The notes below the pieces were generated by a model, which worked only from the letters and a program-made list of their open reading frames with translations, was not told the DNA's origin and made no database searches. From SSSZ01 sp036732025 (GTDB taxonomy: Bacteria; Pseudomonadota; Gammaproteobacteria; Burkholderiales; Rhodocyclaceae): DNA of 64,000 nt. This document shows, piece after piece, positions 42,242 to 51,546 of the stretch. Where the stretch lies: positions 38,629-102,628 of the forward strand of contig DAINDE010000008.1 in the NCBI GenBank assembly GCA_036732025.1, read 5' to 3'. Each line of letters starts with the position of its first letter. The first letter of the stretch is position 1. A program made the translations under genes and the position numbers.

Positions 42242-43028
42242 GCGCATCAATCCCCTGCGCCGCCTCGGGCACGGCACCGTGGAGGGCATCTGGCGCCTCG
42301 GCTTCGCCGTGCGCTTCCTCTTCGCCGTCCTGCTCTATTCGGGATCCTCGTTCCGGCGCCTGCACCTGACGCTGCGGGAAATCTACTTCAGCGGCGTGCT
42401 CTCCCTGCTCATCATCCTGGTGTCCGGGCTCTTCGTCGGCCTGGTGCTCGGGCTGCAGGGCTACGAGACCCTGCAGCGCTACGGTTCCACCGAGGCCCTC
42501 GGCGTCCTGGTGGCCCTGTCGCTGACCCGCGAGCTGGGGCCCGTCGTGGCGGCCCTGCTCTTCGCTTCCCGGGCCGGTTCGTCGGTGACTGCCGAAATCG
42601 GCCTGATGAAGGCGACGGAGCAGCTCAAGGCCATGGACATGATGGCGGTCAATCCCATCGCCCGGGTTGTGGCGCCGCGCTTCTGGGGCGGGGTGATCTC
42701 CATGCCGCTGCTGGCTGCCCTGTTCTCCGCCATGGGGGTGATGGGCGGCTGGCTCATCGGCGTCGCCTTCATCGGCGTCGACGACGGCGCCTTCTGGTCC
42801 CAGATGCAGGCGGCGGTGGATTTTCGCTACGACGTCTGGAACGGCGTGGTGAAGAGCTTTGTTTTCGGCGTGGCGGTCAGCCTCATCGCCGTTTTCGAAG
42901 GTTATGATTCGGTACCCACGGCGGAAGGCGTCTCCCGGGCCATTACCCGGACCGTCGTCACTTCCGCGCTGGCCATCCTGGCCCTCGATTTCGTTCTCAC
43001 TTCGTTCATGTTCCGAGGAACCTCATGA
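42234..43028 (+). CDS. mlaE: Phospholipid-transport permease MlaE
   Basis: The 264-residue protein has an amphipathic N-terminal helix and five membrane helices. The MlaE signature spans RELGPVVAALLFASRAGSS and TAEIGLMKATEQLKAMDMM. It makes the membrane core of the MlaFEDB complex. It starts with GTG inside the mlaF end; the frame is open further upstream, where it is a shadow of mlaF. The length matches E. coli MlaE (260). Confidence 0.94.
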   Translation: MPERINPLRRLGHGTVEGIWRLGFAVRFLFAVLLYSGSSFRRLHLTLREIYFSGVLSLLIILVSGLFVGLVLGLQGYETLQRYGSTEALGVLVALSLTRELGPVVAALLFASRAGSSVTAEIGLMKATEQLKAMDMMAVNPIARVVAPRFWGGVISMPLLAALFSAMGVMGGWLIGVAFIGVDDGAFWSQMQAAVDFRYDVWNGVVKSFVFGVAVSLIAVFEGYDSVPTAEGVSRAITRTVVTSALAILALDFVLTSFMFRGTS

Positions 43029-43495
43029 ACCGTTCCGTCGTAGACCTGTGGGTCGGCATCTTTGTTGCCATCGGCATCGCCGCCCTGTTGTTTTTGGCCC
43101 TCAAGGTGGGGAATCTTTCCTCCGCCCACCTGTCGGAAAGCTACGTCCTCGTCGCCAAGTTTGATAACATCGGTGGCCTGAAGGTGCGGGGGCCGGTAAA
43201 AAGCGCCGGCGTGGTCGTGGGGCGGGTGGCGGATATCCATTTCGACGGCAAGACCTATGAGGCGGTGGTGACGCTAAAGATCGACCAGCGTTATCGCTTC
43301 CCGAAGGATACCTTTGCCGCCATCTACACCTCGGGCCTGCTGGGCGAGCAGTTCGTGGGCCTGGATGTGGGGGGCGACGACAAGCTGCTCAACCCCGGTG
43401 ATACCATCGCCAAGACGCAGTCGGCGGTGGTGCTGGAAAAACTCATCAGTCAGTTTCTCTTCAACAAAGCGGCGGAAGGTCAGGAAAAACAATGA
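43025..43495 (+). CDS. mlaD: Phospholipid-transport MCE protein MlaD
   Basis: The 156-residue protein has one N-terminal helix (VDLWVGIFVAIGIAALLFLALKV) and a single MCE domain (FDNIGGLKVRGPVKSAGVVVGRVADI). It ends in YTSGLLGEQFVGLDVGG and a short C-terminal helix. It forms a hexameric ring on MlaE that receives lipids from MlaC. Four-base overlaps with mlaE and mlaA show tight coupling. Confidence 0.95.
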   Translation: MNRSVVDLWVGIFVAIGIAALLFLALKVGNLSSAHLSESYVLVAKFDNIGGLKVRGPVKSAGVVVGRVADIHFDGKTYEAVVTLKIDQRYRFPKDTFAAIYTSGLLGEQFVGLDVGGDDKLLNPGDTIAKTQSAVVLEKLISQFLFNKAAEGQEKQ

Positions 43496-44229
43496 AGGCG
43501 ATCTCTGGGAACAACGCTAAGGGCGCCGGCCGGTCGAGGTGGGCTCCTTTCCTCGGTGCAGTGGTGCTGTGCCTGGGAGGCTGCGCCAGCACCGCCAACA
43601 ATCCCAAGGATCCCTACGAGGGATTCAACCGCGCCATGTTCGCGGTCAACGAAGGCATCGACACCGTCGTCGCCAAGCCGCTGGCCAAGGGCTACGACGC
43701 CGCCATGCCGCTTCCGGTCAAGGCCGGGGTCGGCAATTTCTTCGGCAACGTCGGCGACCTCTGGATCGGCGTCAACAGCGGCCTTCAGGGCAAGGGCGGC
43801 GATGCGGCCACCGACCTGGGGCGCCTGCTGATCAATTCCACTGTCGGCATCTTCGGACTCTTCGACGTGGCCAGCGAGCTGGGCCTCGATAAGCATGACG
43901 AGGATTTCGGCCAGACCCTGGCCCGCTGGGGCGTCGGCGATGGCGGTTACCTGTTCTGGCCGATCATCGGCCCGCGCACCCTGCGCGATACCGGCGGCTT
44001 CGCCGTCGATGCCTATGCCGATCCCGTCCGCTGGGGCATCGACAACATCCCGGTACGCAATACCGCCTACGCCGTTCGCTTTGTGGACGTGCGCGCCAGC
44101 CTCCTGCCTGCCGACAAGGTGGTGGAGGAGGCCGCCCTCGACAAGTATGCCTACATCCGCGATGCCTACCAGCAGCGGCGCCGCAGCCAGATCTACGACG
44201 GCAATCCGCCGAAGCAACTGGAAGACTGA
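43492..44229 (+). CDS. mlaA: Outer-membrane lipoprotein MlaA (VacJ)
   Basis: The 245-residue protein has a lipobox at Cys31 (LGGC). The VacJ domain follows with DPYEGFNRAMFAVNEGID, NFFGNVGDLW, DFGQTLARWGVGDGGYLFWPIIGPRTLRD and YADPVRW. It removes misplaced phospholipids from the outer leaflet. In E. coli mlaA is elsewhere in the genome; its place inside the operon between mlaD and mlaC is a usual betaproteobacterial arrangement. Confidence 0.95.
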   Translation: MKAISGNNAKGAGRSRWAPFLGAVVLCLGGCASTANNPKDPYEGFNRAMFAVNEGIDTVVAKPLAKGYDAAMPLPVKAGVGNFFGNVGDLWIGVNSGLQGKGGDAATDLGRLLINSTVGIFGLFDVASELGLDKHDEDFGQTLARWGVGDGGYLFWPIIGPRTLRDTGGFAVDAYADPVRWGIDNIPVRNTAYAVRFVDVRASLLPADKVVEEAALDKYAYIRDAYQQRRRSQIYDGNPPKQLED

Positions 44230-44256
44230 TTTCAACTCCAACAATAGCCTAGCCGT

Positions 44257-44871
44257 ATGAAACGCCTGTTCGCCCTGTTGTTTACCGCTGTCGTATCGCT
44301 TTGCGCTTTTGCCGAAGAGGCTCCCGACATACTGGTCAAGCGCGTTACCGAAGAGGTGCTGGACGTCATTCGCAAGGACAAGGACATCCAGAACGGCAGC
44401 GTCAGGAAGGTGGTGGATCTGGTGGATTCCAAGGTCCTGCCGCATTTCAACTTCCAGCACATGGCGGCGCTGGCGGTCGGCAAGGAGTGGCGCAAGGCCA
44501 CGCCCCAGCAGCAGGAGCGCCTGACCCAGGAGTTCAAGACCCTGCTGGTGCGCACCTATTCCAATGCCCTGACGGCCTACAAGAACGAGGTCATCAAGTA
44601 CAAGCCCTTCAAGGCTGACCACGGCGAAACGGATGTGGTGGTGCGCACCGAGGTCCACCAGTCAGGCAGCAAGCCGATCCAGCTCGACTACAGCCTGGAG
44701 AAGCTGGATTCCGGCTGGAAGGTGTACGACGTGGTGGTGGCGGGCATCAGCCTGGTGACGAACTATCGCGAGCAGTTCGGCCAGGAAATCCGCAATGGCG
44801 GTATCGACGGCTTGATCCAGAGCGTCGCCGCCAAGAACAAGTCCCTGGAAGCCAAGACGGAGAAGAAATGA
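44257..44871 (+). CDS. mlaC: Periplasmic phospholipid carrier MlaC
   Basis: The 204-residue protein has a signal peptide (MKRLFALLFTAVVSLCAFA). The Tol_Tol_Ttg2 fold is seen in VLPHFNFQHMAALAVGKEWRKATPQQQERL and LLVRTYSNALTAY. It shuttles phospholipid between MlaA and MlaFEDB. Length is usual, and the stop overlaps the next ATG by 4 bases. Confidence 0.95.
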   Translation: MKRLFALLFTAVVSLCAFAEEAPDILVKRVTEEVLDVIRKDKDIQNGSVRKVVDLVDSKVLPHFNFQHMAALAVGKEWRKATPQQQERLTQEFKTLLVRTYSNALTAYKNEVIKYKPFKADHGETDVVVRTEVHQSGSKPIQLDYSLEKLDSGWKVYDVVVAGISLVTNYREQFGQEIRNGGIDGLIQSVAAKNKSLEAKTEKK

Positions 44872-45149
44872 TCGAGCGGCGACCTGACTGTCTGCGCGTC
44901 ACGGCGCCGATGGTCATGGCCAATGCCTGCGGCCTGCTGGAAGCAGGCCGTTCTGCTTTCAGGGAGCCTCGGGAAACCGTGGATCTCGGGGCGGTGACCG
45001 AGGCCGATTCGTCGGCCCTGGCGGTCATGCTCGGCTGGGTCCGGGCCGCCCGGGAGCAGGGGTTGCAGCTGGCGTTCACCGGCACGCCTGCGGGAGTGCG
45101 GTCCCTGGCGGAACTGTACGGCGTCGTCGAGCTGCTTCCCCTCGCCTGA
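44868..45149 (+). CDS. mlaB: STAS-domain protein MlaB
   Basis: The 93-residue single STAS domain has the core strand ETVDLGAVTEADSSALAVMLGW, with the conserved Asp-Ser-Ser in the usual place, and a terminal helix VRSLAELYGVVELLPL. It binds and stabilises the MlaF ATPase. It closes the mla operon; the ABC exporter starts 19 bases downstream and may be read through. Confidence 0.9.
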   Translation: MIERRPDCLRVTAPMVMANACGLLEAGRSAFREPRETVDLGAVTEADSSALAVMLGWVRAAREQGLQLAFTGTPAGVRSLAELYGVVELLPLA

Positions 45150-45168
45150 GGCGGGAGGTTTTTCATTC

Positions 45169-45888
45169 ATGGCCGTCGCCGTTTCCGTCAACTCCGTCGT
45201 CAAGCGTTTCGGTACCCTTGCTGCCCTTGACGGGGTCTCCCTGGAAATTGCCGAGGGTGAGTTCTTCGGGCTCCTGGGCCCCAACGGCGCCGGCAAGACC
45301 ACCCTCATTTCCTGTCTGGCTGGCCTGGTGCGGCCGGATGCCGGCAAGCTCACCGTCCTCGGCCGCGATGTGGTCGCCGATTACCGGGAAGCCCGGCGGC
45401 TCCTCGGGGTGGTCCCCCAGGAGCTGGTCTTCGACCCCTTCTTCACCGTGCGCGAGACGCTGCGCATCCAGTCTGGCTATTTCGGCATCCGCAGGAACGA
45501 CGACTGGATTGACGAAATCCTCGCCAACCTGGATCTCGCCGGCAAGGCCGATACCAACATGCGCCGCCTTTCCGGCGGCATGAAGCGGCGGGTGCTGGTG
45601 GCCCAGGCGCTGGTACACAAGCCTCCGGTGATCGTCCTCGACGAGCCGACGGCCGGGGTGGACGTGGAATTGCGGCAGGGCCTATGGCAGTTCATCCGCC
45701 GCCTCAACGGCGAAGGACACACCATCATCCTCACCACCCACTACCTGGAAGAGGCGGAAGCCCTGTGCAGCCGCATCGCCCTCATGAAACAGGGAAAGGT
45801 GGTGGCACTCGACACCACCGAAAATCTCATGGCGGCCTATCCGGGGGCGAGCCTGGAAGAGGTTTTCGTTCGGACCATGCGGCAGTGA
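45169..45888 (+). CDS. yadG: ABC-2 type exporter ATPase (YadG-like)
   Basis: The 239-residue ATPase has Walker A GPNGAGKTT, signature LSGGMKRR and Walker B VIVLDEPTAGVD, with H-switch ILTTHYLEEAE. The family includes E. coli YadG and NodI/DrrA-type exporters. Its stop overlaps the GTG of the permease gene by 3 bases. The substrate is unknown. The neighbourhood suggests an envelope lipid or cell-surface role. Confidence 0.88.
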   Translation: MAVAVSVNSVVKRFGTLAALDGVSLEIAEGEFFGLLGPNGAGKTTLISCLAGLVRPDAGKLTVLGRDVVADYREARRLLGVVPQELVFDPFFTVRETLRIQSGYFGIRRNDDWIDEILANLDLAGKADTNMRRLSGGMKRRVLVAQALVHKPPVIVLDEPTAGVDVELRQGLWQFIRRLNGEGHTIILTTHYLEEAEALCSRIALMKQGKVVALDTTENLMAAYPGASLEEVFVRTMRQ

Positions 45889-46637
45889 TAGGTTTCTGGA
45901 CCCTCTTCTCCAAGGAGGTGCTGCGCTTCTGGAAGGTCAGCTTCCAGACCATCGCCGCGCCGGTGCTGACCGCGCTCCTCTACCTGCTCATCTTCGGCCA
46001 TGTCCTGGACGAACACGTGCAGGTCCACGGCGTGCGTTACACCGCCTTTCTCGTTCCCGGCCTGGTGATGATGCAGGTGCTGCAGAATGCCTTCGCCAAT
46101 TCTTCCTCCAGCCTCATCCAGTCCAAGGTGACGGGCTCCATCGTCTTCGTCCTGCTGCCGCCCATTTCCTACGGCGCCTTCTTTGCCGCCTATGTCCTGG
46201 CCGCCGTGGCGCGGGGGCTGATGGTGGGTCTCGGCGTGCTCCTGGCCACCCTGTGGTTCGCGCCGCTGCGGGCGGAGGCGCCGCTGTGGATTCTGGCCTT
46301 CGCCCTGTGCGGCGGCGGCATCCTGGGCAGCCTCGGTGTCATCGCCGGCATCTGGGCGGAAAAGTTCGACCAGCTGGCGGCCTTCCAGAACTTTCTCATC
46401 ATGCCGCTGACCATGCTTTCCGGCGTCTTTTACTCCATCCACTCGCTGCCCGGTTTCTGGCAGCAGGTGTCCCATTACAATCCCGTCTTTTACATGATCG
46501 ACGGCTTCCGCTACGGGTTTTTCGGCGTTTCAGACGTACCGCCGGAAACCAGCCTGGCGGTGGTCGTCGCCTGCCTGATCGCGGTGTCCGGATTGACGCT
46601 GTGGCTCCTCAAGCAGGGCTGGAAACTCAGGGCCTGA
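45885..46637 (+). CDS. yadH: ABC-2 type exporter permease (YadH-like)
   Basis: The 250-residue protein has six membrane helices and the ABC2_membrane motif AFLVPGLVMMQVLQNAFANSS near residue 56 and MPLTMLSGVFYSIHSLPGFWQ near 175. It starts with GTG inside the ATPase stop; an open extension upstream is a shadow of the ATPase gene. It is the partner of the preceding ATPase. Confidence 0.88.
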   Translation: MIGFWTLFSKEVLRFWKVSFQTIAAPVLTALLYLLIFGHVLDEHVQVHGVRYTAFLVPGLVMMQVLQNAFANSSSSLIQSKVTGSIVFVLLPPISYGAFFAAYVLAAVARGLMVGLGVLLATLWFAPLRAEAPLWILAFALCGGGILGSLGVIAGIWAEKFDQLAAFQNFLIMPLTMLSGVFYSIHSLPGFWQQVSHYNPVFYMIDGFRYGFFGVSDVPPETSLAVVVACLIAVSGLTLWLLKQGWKLRA

Positions 46638-46640
46638 ACC

Positions 46641-46878
46641 ATGATGCATCCCGACCAAATCAAAGCGCTCATCCTTGCCGGGCTTCCCTGCGAGCACCTC
46701 CACCTCGACGGCGACGGCCAGCATTTCGAGGCGGTGATCGTCAGTGCCGAATTCGTCGGCAAGAACCGCGTGCAGCGCCAGCAACGGGTCTACCAGACCC
46801 TGCGCGAGAAACTCGATTCGGGGGAGCTGCACGCCCTCTCCTTCAAGACCTTGACGCCCGAAGAATGGAGTGCGCAAC

Positions 46879-46886
<8 letters not shown>
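46641..46886 (+). CDS. ibaG: BolA/IbaG family protein
   Basis: The 81-residue protein has the BolA pattern: Cys17 and His21 near the class II [2Fe-2S] glutaredoxin-binding site (PCEHLHLDGDGQHFEAVIVS), GKNRVQRQQRVYQTL and HALSFKTLTPEEW. It likely binds monothiol glutaredoxins in iron-sulfur handling. In many proteobacteria this gene precedes murA, as here; its last bases overlap the murA start. Confidence 0.9.
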
Positions 46887-48132
<1,246 letters not shown>

Positions 48133-48154
48133 TTCGCGAATTTTCGGTGTAGGG

Positions 48155-48177
48155 TAACGCCGCCGCAGGCGGGGTTA
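48155..48177. terminator. Imperfect hairpin downstream of murA
   Basis: TAACGCCGCC can pair with GGCGGGGTTA around a 3-base loop (one G-G mismatch). It lies 22 bases after the murA stop, between the two repeat copies. No T-tract follows, so termination is uncertain. Confidence 0.4.
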
Positions 48178-48187
48178 TGCCGGAGCC

Positions 48188-48229
48188 AAAAACTCGCGCG
48201 TCTTGGCGCTTCGGTAAAGCGAGTACATT
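48188..48229 (+). repeat. 42-bp direct repeat, copy 2 (intergenic)
   Basis: This is a perfect second copy of the murA 3' end, lying 58 bases after the murA stop and ending 62 bases before hisG. Reading is not continued as a gene. Whether it is a partial duplication of murA or a dispersed repeat that also supplies the murA end cannot be decided from one window. Confidence 0.92.
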
Positions 48230-48231
48230 AG

Positions 48232-48264
48232 CCGCAAGGCGCTGCTCCCGCCTTGCGGTAAAAT
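48232..48264 (+). promoter_or_regulatory. Hairpin and -10 box before hisG
   Basis: CCGCAAGGC and GCCTTGCGG form a perfect 9-bp stem with a 9-base loop (48232-48258), directly followed by TAAAAT (48259-48264), a good -10 box about 28 bases before the hisG GTG. The stem may end read-through from murA; it also covers the place where a -35 element would lie. No His-rich leader peptide was seen, so classical attenuation is unlikely. Confidence 0.45.
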
Positions 48265-48291
48265 GCTGCTTTTGCATTCAGGCGGCACTCC

Positions 48292-48936
48292 GTGAGCACC
48301 ATCACCATCGCCCTCTCCAAGGGCCGCATCTACGACGAGACCCTGCCACTCCTGGCGGCGGCGGGAATCGTTCCCAACGAGAACCCGGAAACCTCCCGGA
48401 AGCTCATCATCGGCACCAACCGGCCCGAGGTGCGGGTGGTCATCGTCCGCGCCACCGACGTGCCGACCTACGTCCAGTACGGCGCCGCCGACCTCGGCGT
48501 GGCGGGCAAGGACGTGCTCATTGAGCACGGTGGCGAGGGCCTCTACGCCCCCCTGGACCTCAACATCGCCAAGTGCCGCATGATGGTCGCCGTGCCCGCC
48601 GGCTTCGATTACGAAAACGCCGTGCGCCAGGGGGCCCGCCTCAAGGTGGCCAGCAAGTACATCAAGACGGCCCGGGAGCACTTCGCCGCCAAGGGGGTCC
48701 ATGTGGACCTCATCAAGCTTTACGGTTCCATGGAGCTCGCGCCCCTGGCTGGGCTGGCCGACGCCATCGTCGACCTGGTGTCCACCGGCGGCACCCTGAA
48801 GGCCAACAACCTGGTGGCGGTGGAGGACATCATGCCCATTTCCAGCCGCCTGGTGGTCAACCAGGCCTCCCTCAAGGTCAAGCGGGAAACCCTGCAACCC
48901 ATCATCGACGCCTTTGCCGGGGCGGTGGAGAAATAA
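48292..48936 (+). CDS. hisG: ATP phosphoribosyltransferase catalytic subunit, short form
   Basis: The 214-residue protein is the short form (long forms have about 290-300 residues with a regulatory domain), which needs HisZ as partner; hisZ is not in the window. Motifs ALSKGRIYDETL, ADLGVAGKDVL, ASKYIKTAREHF and the PRPP loop DLVSTGGTLKANNL are intact. It performs the first, feedback-controlled step of histidine synthesis. It starts with GTG. Confidence 0.95.
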   Translation: MSTITIALSKGRIYDETLPLLAAAGIVPNENPETSRKLIIGTNRPEVRVVIVRATDVPTYVQYGAADLGVAGKDVLIEHGGEGLYAPLDLNIAKCRMMVAVPAGFDYENAVRQGARLKVASKYIKTAREHFAAKGVHVDLIKLYGSMELAPLAGLADAIVDLVSTGGTLKANNLVAVEDIMPISSRLVVNQASLKVKRETLQPIIDAFAGAVEK

Positions 48937-48937
48937 C

Positions 48938-50242
48938 ATGACGATACCCATCCAGCGCCTGTCCACGGTCGACGCGGATTTCCTTTCCCGGCTGAAAACC
49001 CTGCTCGCCTTCGAAGCGGCAGCCGACGACAACATCGAACGCACCGTCGCCGGCATCCTGGCCGACGTCAAGACCCGGGGCGACGCCGCCGTCATCGAAT
49101 ACACCAACAAGTTCGACCGCCTGGCGGCCAAGGCCATGGTCGATCTCGAACTGCGCCGGGACGAGTTGCAGAAGGCCCTCGACGGCCTGCCCGCCGAGCG
49201 CCGCGCCGCCCTGGAAGCCGCCGCCGGCCGCATCCGCGCCTACCACGAGCGGCAGAAGATGGAGGGCTGGGCCTTTACCGAGGCCGACGGCACCCAGCTG
49301 GGCATGATGGTCACCCCCCTGGACCGGGTGGGCCTCTACGTGCCCGGCGGCAAGGCGGCCTACCCGTCGTCGGTGCTGATGAACGCCATTCCGGCCAAGG
49401 TGGCCGGGGTCAAGGAACTGATCATGGTGGTGCCCACCCCGGACGGCGAGAAGAACCCGCTGGTCCTGGCCGCCGCCTGCCTGGCCGGCGTCGACCGCGT
49501 CTTCGCCATCGGCGGCGCCCAGGCCGTCGGCGCCCTGGCCTACGGCACCCAGACCGTGCCCCAGGTGGACAAGATCGTCGGCCCCGGCAACGCCTACGTC
49601 GCCACCGCCAAGCGCCGGGTCTTCGGCATCGTCGGCATCGACATGGTGGCCGGCCCCTCCGAGATCCTGGTGGTGTCCGACGGCTCCGGCAACCCGGACT
49701 GGGTGGCCATGGACCTCTTTTCCCAAGCCGAGCACGACGAACTGGCCCAGTCCATCCTCATCTGCACCGACGCCGCCTTCATCGACCGCGTCCAGGCCAG
49801 CATCGACAAGCTGTTGCCGACCATGCCCCGGCGGGCGGTGATCGAAACCTCCCTGACCAACCGCGGCGCCTTCATCCACGTCCGCGACCTGGCAGAGGCC
49901 ATCGCCATCGCCAACCGGGTGTCACCGGAACACCTCGAGCTGTCCCTGGCCGACCCCGACCCCTGGGTGGAGAAAATCCACCACGCCGGGGCCATCTTCA
50001 TCGGCCATTACACTTCCGAATCCCTGGGCGATTACTGCGCCGGCCCCAACCACGTGCTGCCCACCTCCGGCAGCGCTCGCTTCTCCTCACCGCTGGGAGT
50101 CTATGACTTCCAGAAGCGGACCAGCCTGATCAAGGTGTCCAAGGCAGGGGCGCAAACCCTGGGCCGGATCGCCTCGACCCTGGCCCACGGCGAAGGACTG
50201 CCGGCCCACGCCCAATCGGCCGAATACCGGCTGGAATCCTGA
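48938..50242 (+). CDS. hisD: Histidinol dehydrogenase
   Basis: The 434-residue protein has VGLYVPGGKAAYPSSVLMNAIPA, NAYVATAKR, the zinc-site residues around GPSEILVVSD and SQAEHDE, and GPNHVLPT. It catalyses the last two NAD-dependent oxidations to histidine. The ATG lies one base after the hisG stop. Its stop overlaps the first base of the chromate-transporter gene's ATG (TGATG). In relatives hisC normally follows, so the order here is altered. Confidence 0.95.
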   Translation: MTIPIQRLSTVDADFLSRLKTLLAFEAAADDNIERTVAGILADVKTRGDAAVIEYTNKFDRLAAKAMVDLELRRDELQKALDGLPAERRAALEAAAGRIRAYHERQKMEGWAFTEADGTQLGMMVTPLDRVGLYVPGGKAAYPSSVLMNAIPAKVAGVKELIMVVPTPDGEKNPLVLAAACLAGVDRVFAIGGAQAVGALAYGTQTVPQVDKIVGPGNAYVATAKRRVFGIVGIDMVAGPSEILVVSDGSGNPDWVAMDLFSQAEHDELAQSILICTDAAFIDRVQASIDKLLPTMPRRAVIETSLTNRGAFIHVRDLAEAIAIANRVSPEHLELSLADPDPWVEKIHHAGAIFIGHYTSESLGDYCAGPNHVLPTSGSARFSSPLGVYDFQKRTSLIKVSKAGAQTLGRIASTLAHGEGLPAHAQSAEYRLES

Positions 50243-50805
50243 TGGCCGGGGAGGGTACCCCCGTACCTGGCCTCAAGGAACTGTTTCTCGGCTTTTCCTC
50301 GGTGGGCCTCTCCGGTTTCGGCGGGGTCCTGCCCTTCGCCCGCCGCATGCTGGTGGAGGAACGGCGCTGGCTGGCGGCGGAGGAGTTCAACTTCCTCCTC
50401 GGCCTCTGCCAGTTCCTGCCCGGTCCCAACGTCATCAATCTCTCCGTGGCCGTCGGCTCCCGCTACCGCGGGCTGGCCGGCGCCGTCGCTGCCGTGGGCG
50501 GGCTCCTGGGCGGCCCGCTGCTCATCGTCCTGCTGCTGGCGCTGCTCTACGACCACTTCGGCGACCTGCCGGCGGTCCAGGGCATGCTGCGGGGCATCGC
50601 CGCCGTCGGCTGCGGGCTTCTCTTCGCCACCGCCATCCGCATGGGGACGGCGGTCCGGGAGAAACGCTGGTTTCTGCCCTTCGCCGCCCTCGTCTTCATC
50701 TCCATCGCCGTGCTGCGCTGGCCGCTGCCGGCGGTGATGGTGGCCTTGCTTGCCCTTTCGGCGGCCCTGGCCTATTGGCGCCTGCAGGATGCCGCTCCTC
50801 GCTGA
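50242..50805 (+). CDS. chrA1: Chromate transporter, short chain, subunit 1
   Basis: The 187-residue protein is a half-length CHR domain. It has SVGLSGFGGVLPFARRML at the N-terminus, the signature QFLPGPNVINLSVAVG near residue 55, and five to six hydrophobic segments. Short CHR proteins occur as pairs with opposite topology that act together in chromate (and probably sulfate-like anion) export. It is translationally coupled to hisD by a one-base overlap and overlaps its partner by 17 bases. A role in metal resistance is likely but untested. Confidence 0.85.
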   Translation: MAGEGTPVPGLKELFLGFSSVGLSGFGGVLPFARRMLVEERRWLAAEEFNFLLGLCQFLPGPNVINLSVAVGSRYRGLAGAVAAVGGLLGGPLLIVLLLALLYDHFGDLPAVQGMLRGIAAVGCGLLFATAIRMGTAVREKRWFLPFAALVFISIAVLRWPLPAVMVALLALSAALAYWRLQDAAPR

Positions 50806-51310
50806 CCTCTTCCTCCAGTTCGCGCTGCTCTTCTGCGTCGCCTTCGGCGGAGCGACGGCGCTGCTGCCAGAAATGCAGCGGGTGGTGGTGGAGCAGAAGC
50901 ACTGGCTGGACGACGCCACCTTCATCCATCTCTATGCCATCGCCCAGGCGGCGCCGGGGCCCAACGGCCTGGTGGTTACCCTCATCGGTTGGGAAATCGC
51001 CGGCCTGGCCGGTGCCCTGGTCGCCACCGTCGCCATGTGCCTGCCCATGAGCGTGGTGATCTATTTTCTCATTCCCCGCTGGGAGAGCTTCCGCGGCGCC
51101 CGCTGGCAGCAGGCGGTGCAGCTGGGGGTGGCGCCCCTGGCGGTGGGGCTGGTTTTCGCGGGGGCGACGCTGATCGGCCGCGGGGCGGGCCTTTCCTGGG
51201 GCGGCTGGGCCTTGGCAGCGGCCGCCGTGCTCGTCAACCTGCGCACCAAGCTGCATCCCCTGTGGTTCATCGCGGCCGGCGCCGCGGTGGGGCTGGCCGG
51301 CTGGGTCTAA
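50789..51310 (+). CDS. chrA2: Chromate transporter, short chain, subunit 2
   Basis: The 173-residue second CHR half has FALLFCVAFGGATALLPEMQ and the signature AQAAPGPNGLVVTLIGW near residue 52, and about six hydrophobic segments. It starts inside the end of the first subunit gene. It ends with a 4-base convergent overlap with the small minus-strand gene. The pair is the only evident non-histidine function between hisD and hisB on the plus strand. Confidence 0.84.
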   Translation: MPLLADLFLQFALLFCVAFGGATALLPEMQRVVVEQKHWLDDATFIHLYAIAQAAPGPNGLVVTLIGWEIAGLAGALVATVAMCLPMSVVIYFLIPRWESFRGARWQQAVQLGVAPLAVGLVFAGATLIGRGAGLSWGGWALAAAAVLVNLRTKLHPLWFIAAGAAVGLAGWV

Positions 51311-51546
51311 TCCAGGTCGTAGGGGTTTTCCAGGGAGGCGATCAGCTCCTGGAAGACCGCGCGGATCTGGGCTTCGGCGCATTCCATGAGCAGCGCGTCC
51401 TCGAAGGCGTCCTGGGCCACCTGGCGCAGTTCCTCCAGGTTTTCCCGCAACACCTTGATCTTCTCCGTGCAGGCCACGAGGGAGCCGTCCTCGCGGTACC
51501 AGAGGACTTCGCCGTTGGTTTGTTTGGGGGCGGGTACAGAACTCAT
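51307..51546 (-). CDS. Small conserved-looking protein of unknown function, hisC-coupled
   Basis: The 79-residue soluble protein is acidic and helical. Its N-terminal part (EVLWYREDGSLVACTEKIKVL) is followed by ENLEELRQVAQDAFEDALLMECAEAQIRAVFQELIASL. No signal peptide or known motif was recognised. Its ATG overlaps the hisC stop by 4 bases (ATGA), so it is surely translated with hisC. The Glu/Leu pattern could form a coiled coil or a small dimeric regulator. Function is unknown. Confidence 0.72.
   Translation of the reverse strand: MSSVPAPKQTNGEVLWYREDGSLVACTEKIKVLRENLEELRQVAQDAFEDALLMECAEAQIRAVFQELIASLENPYDLD

Noticed and set aside
48175..49233. Long minus-strand open frame over hisG and the repeat copy
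   Set aside because: Antisense to hisG, which has all motifs; composition is shadow-like.
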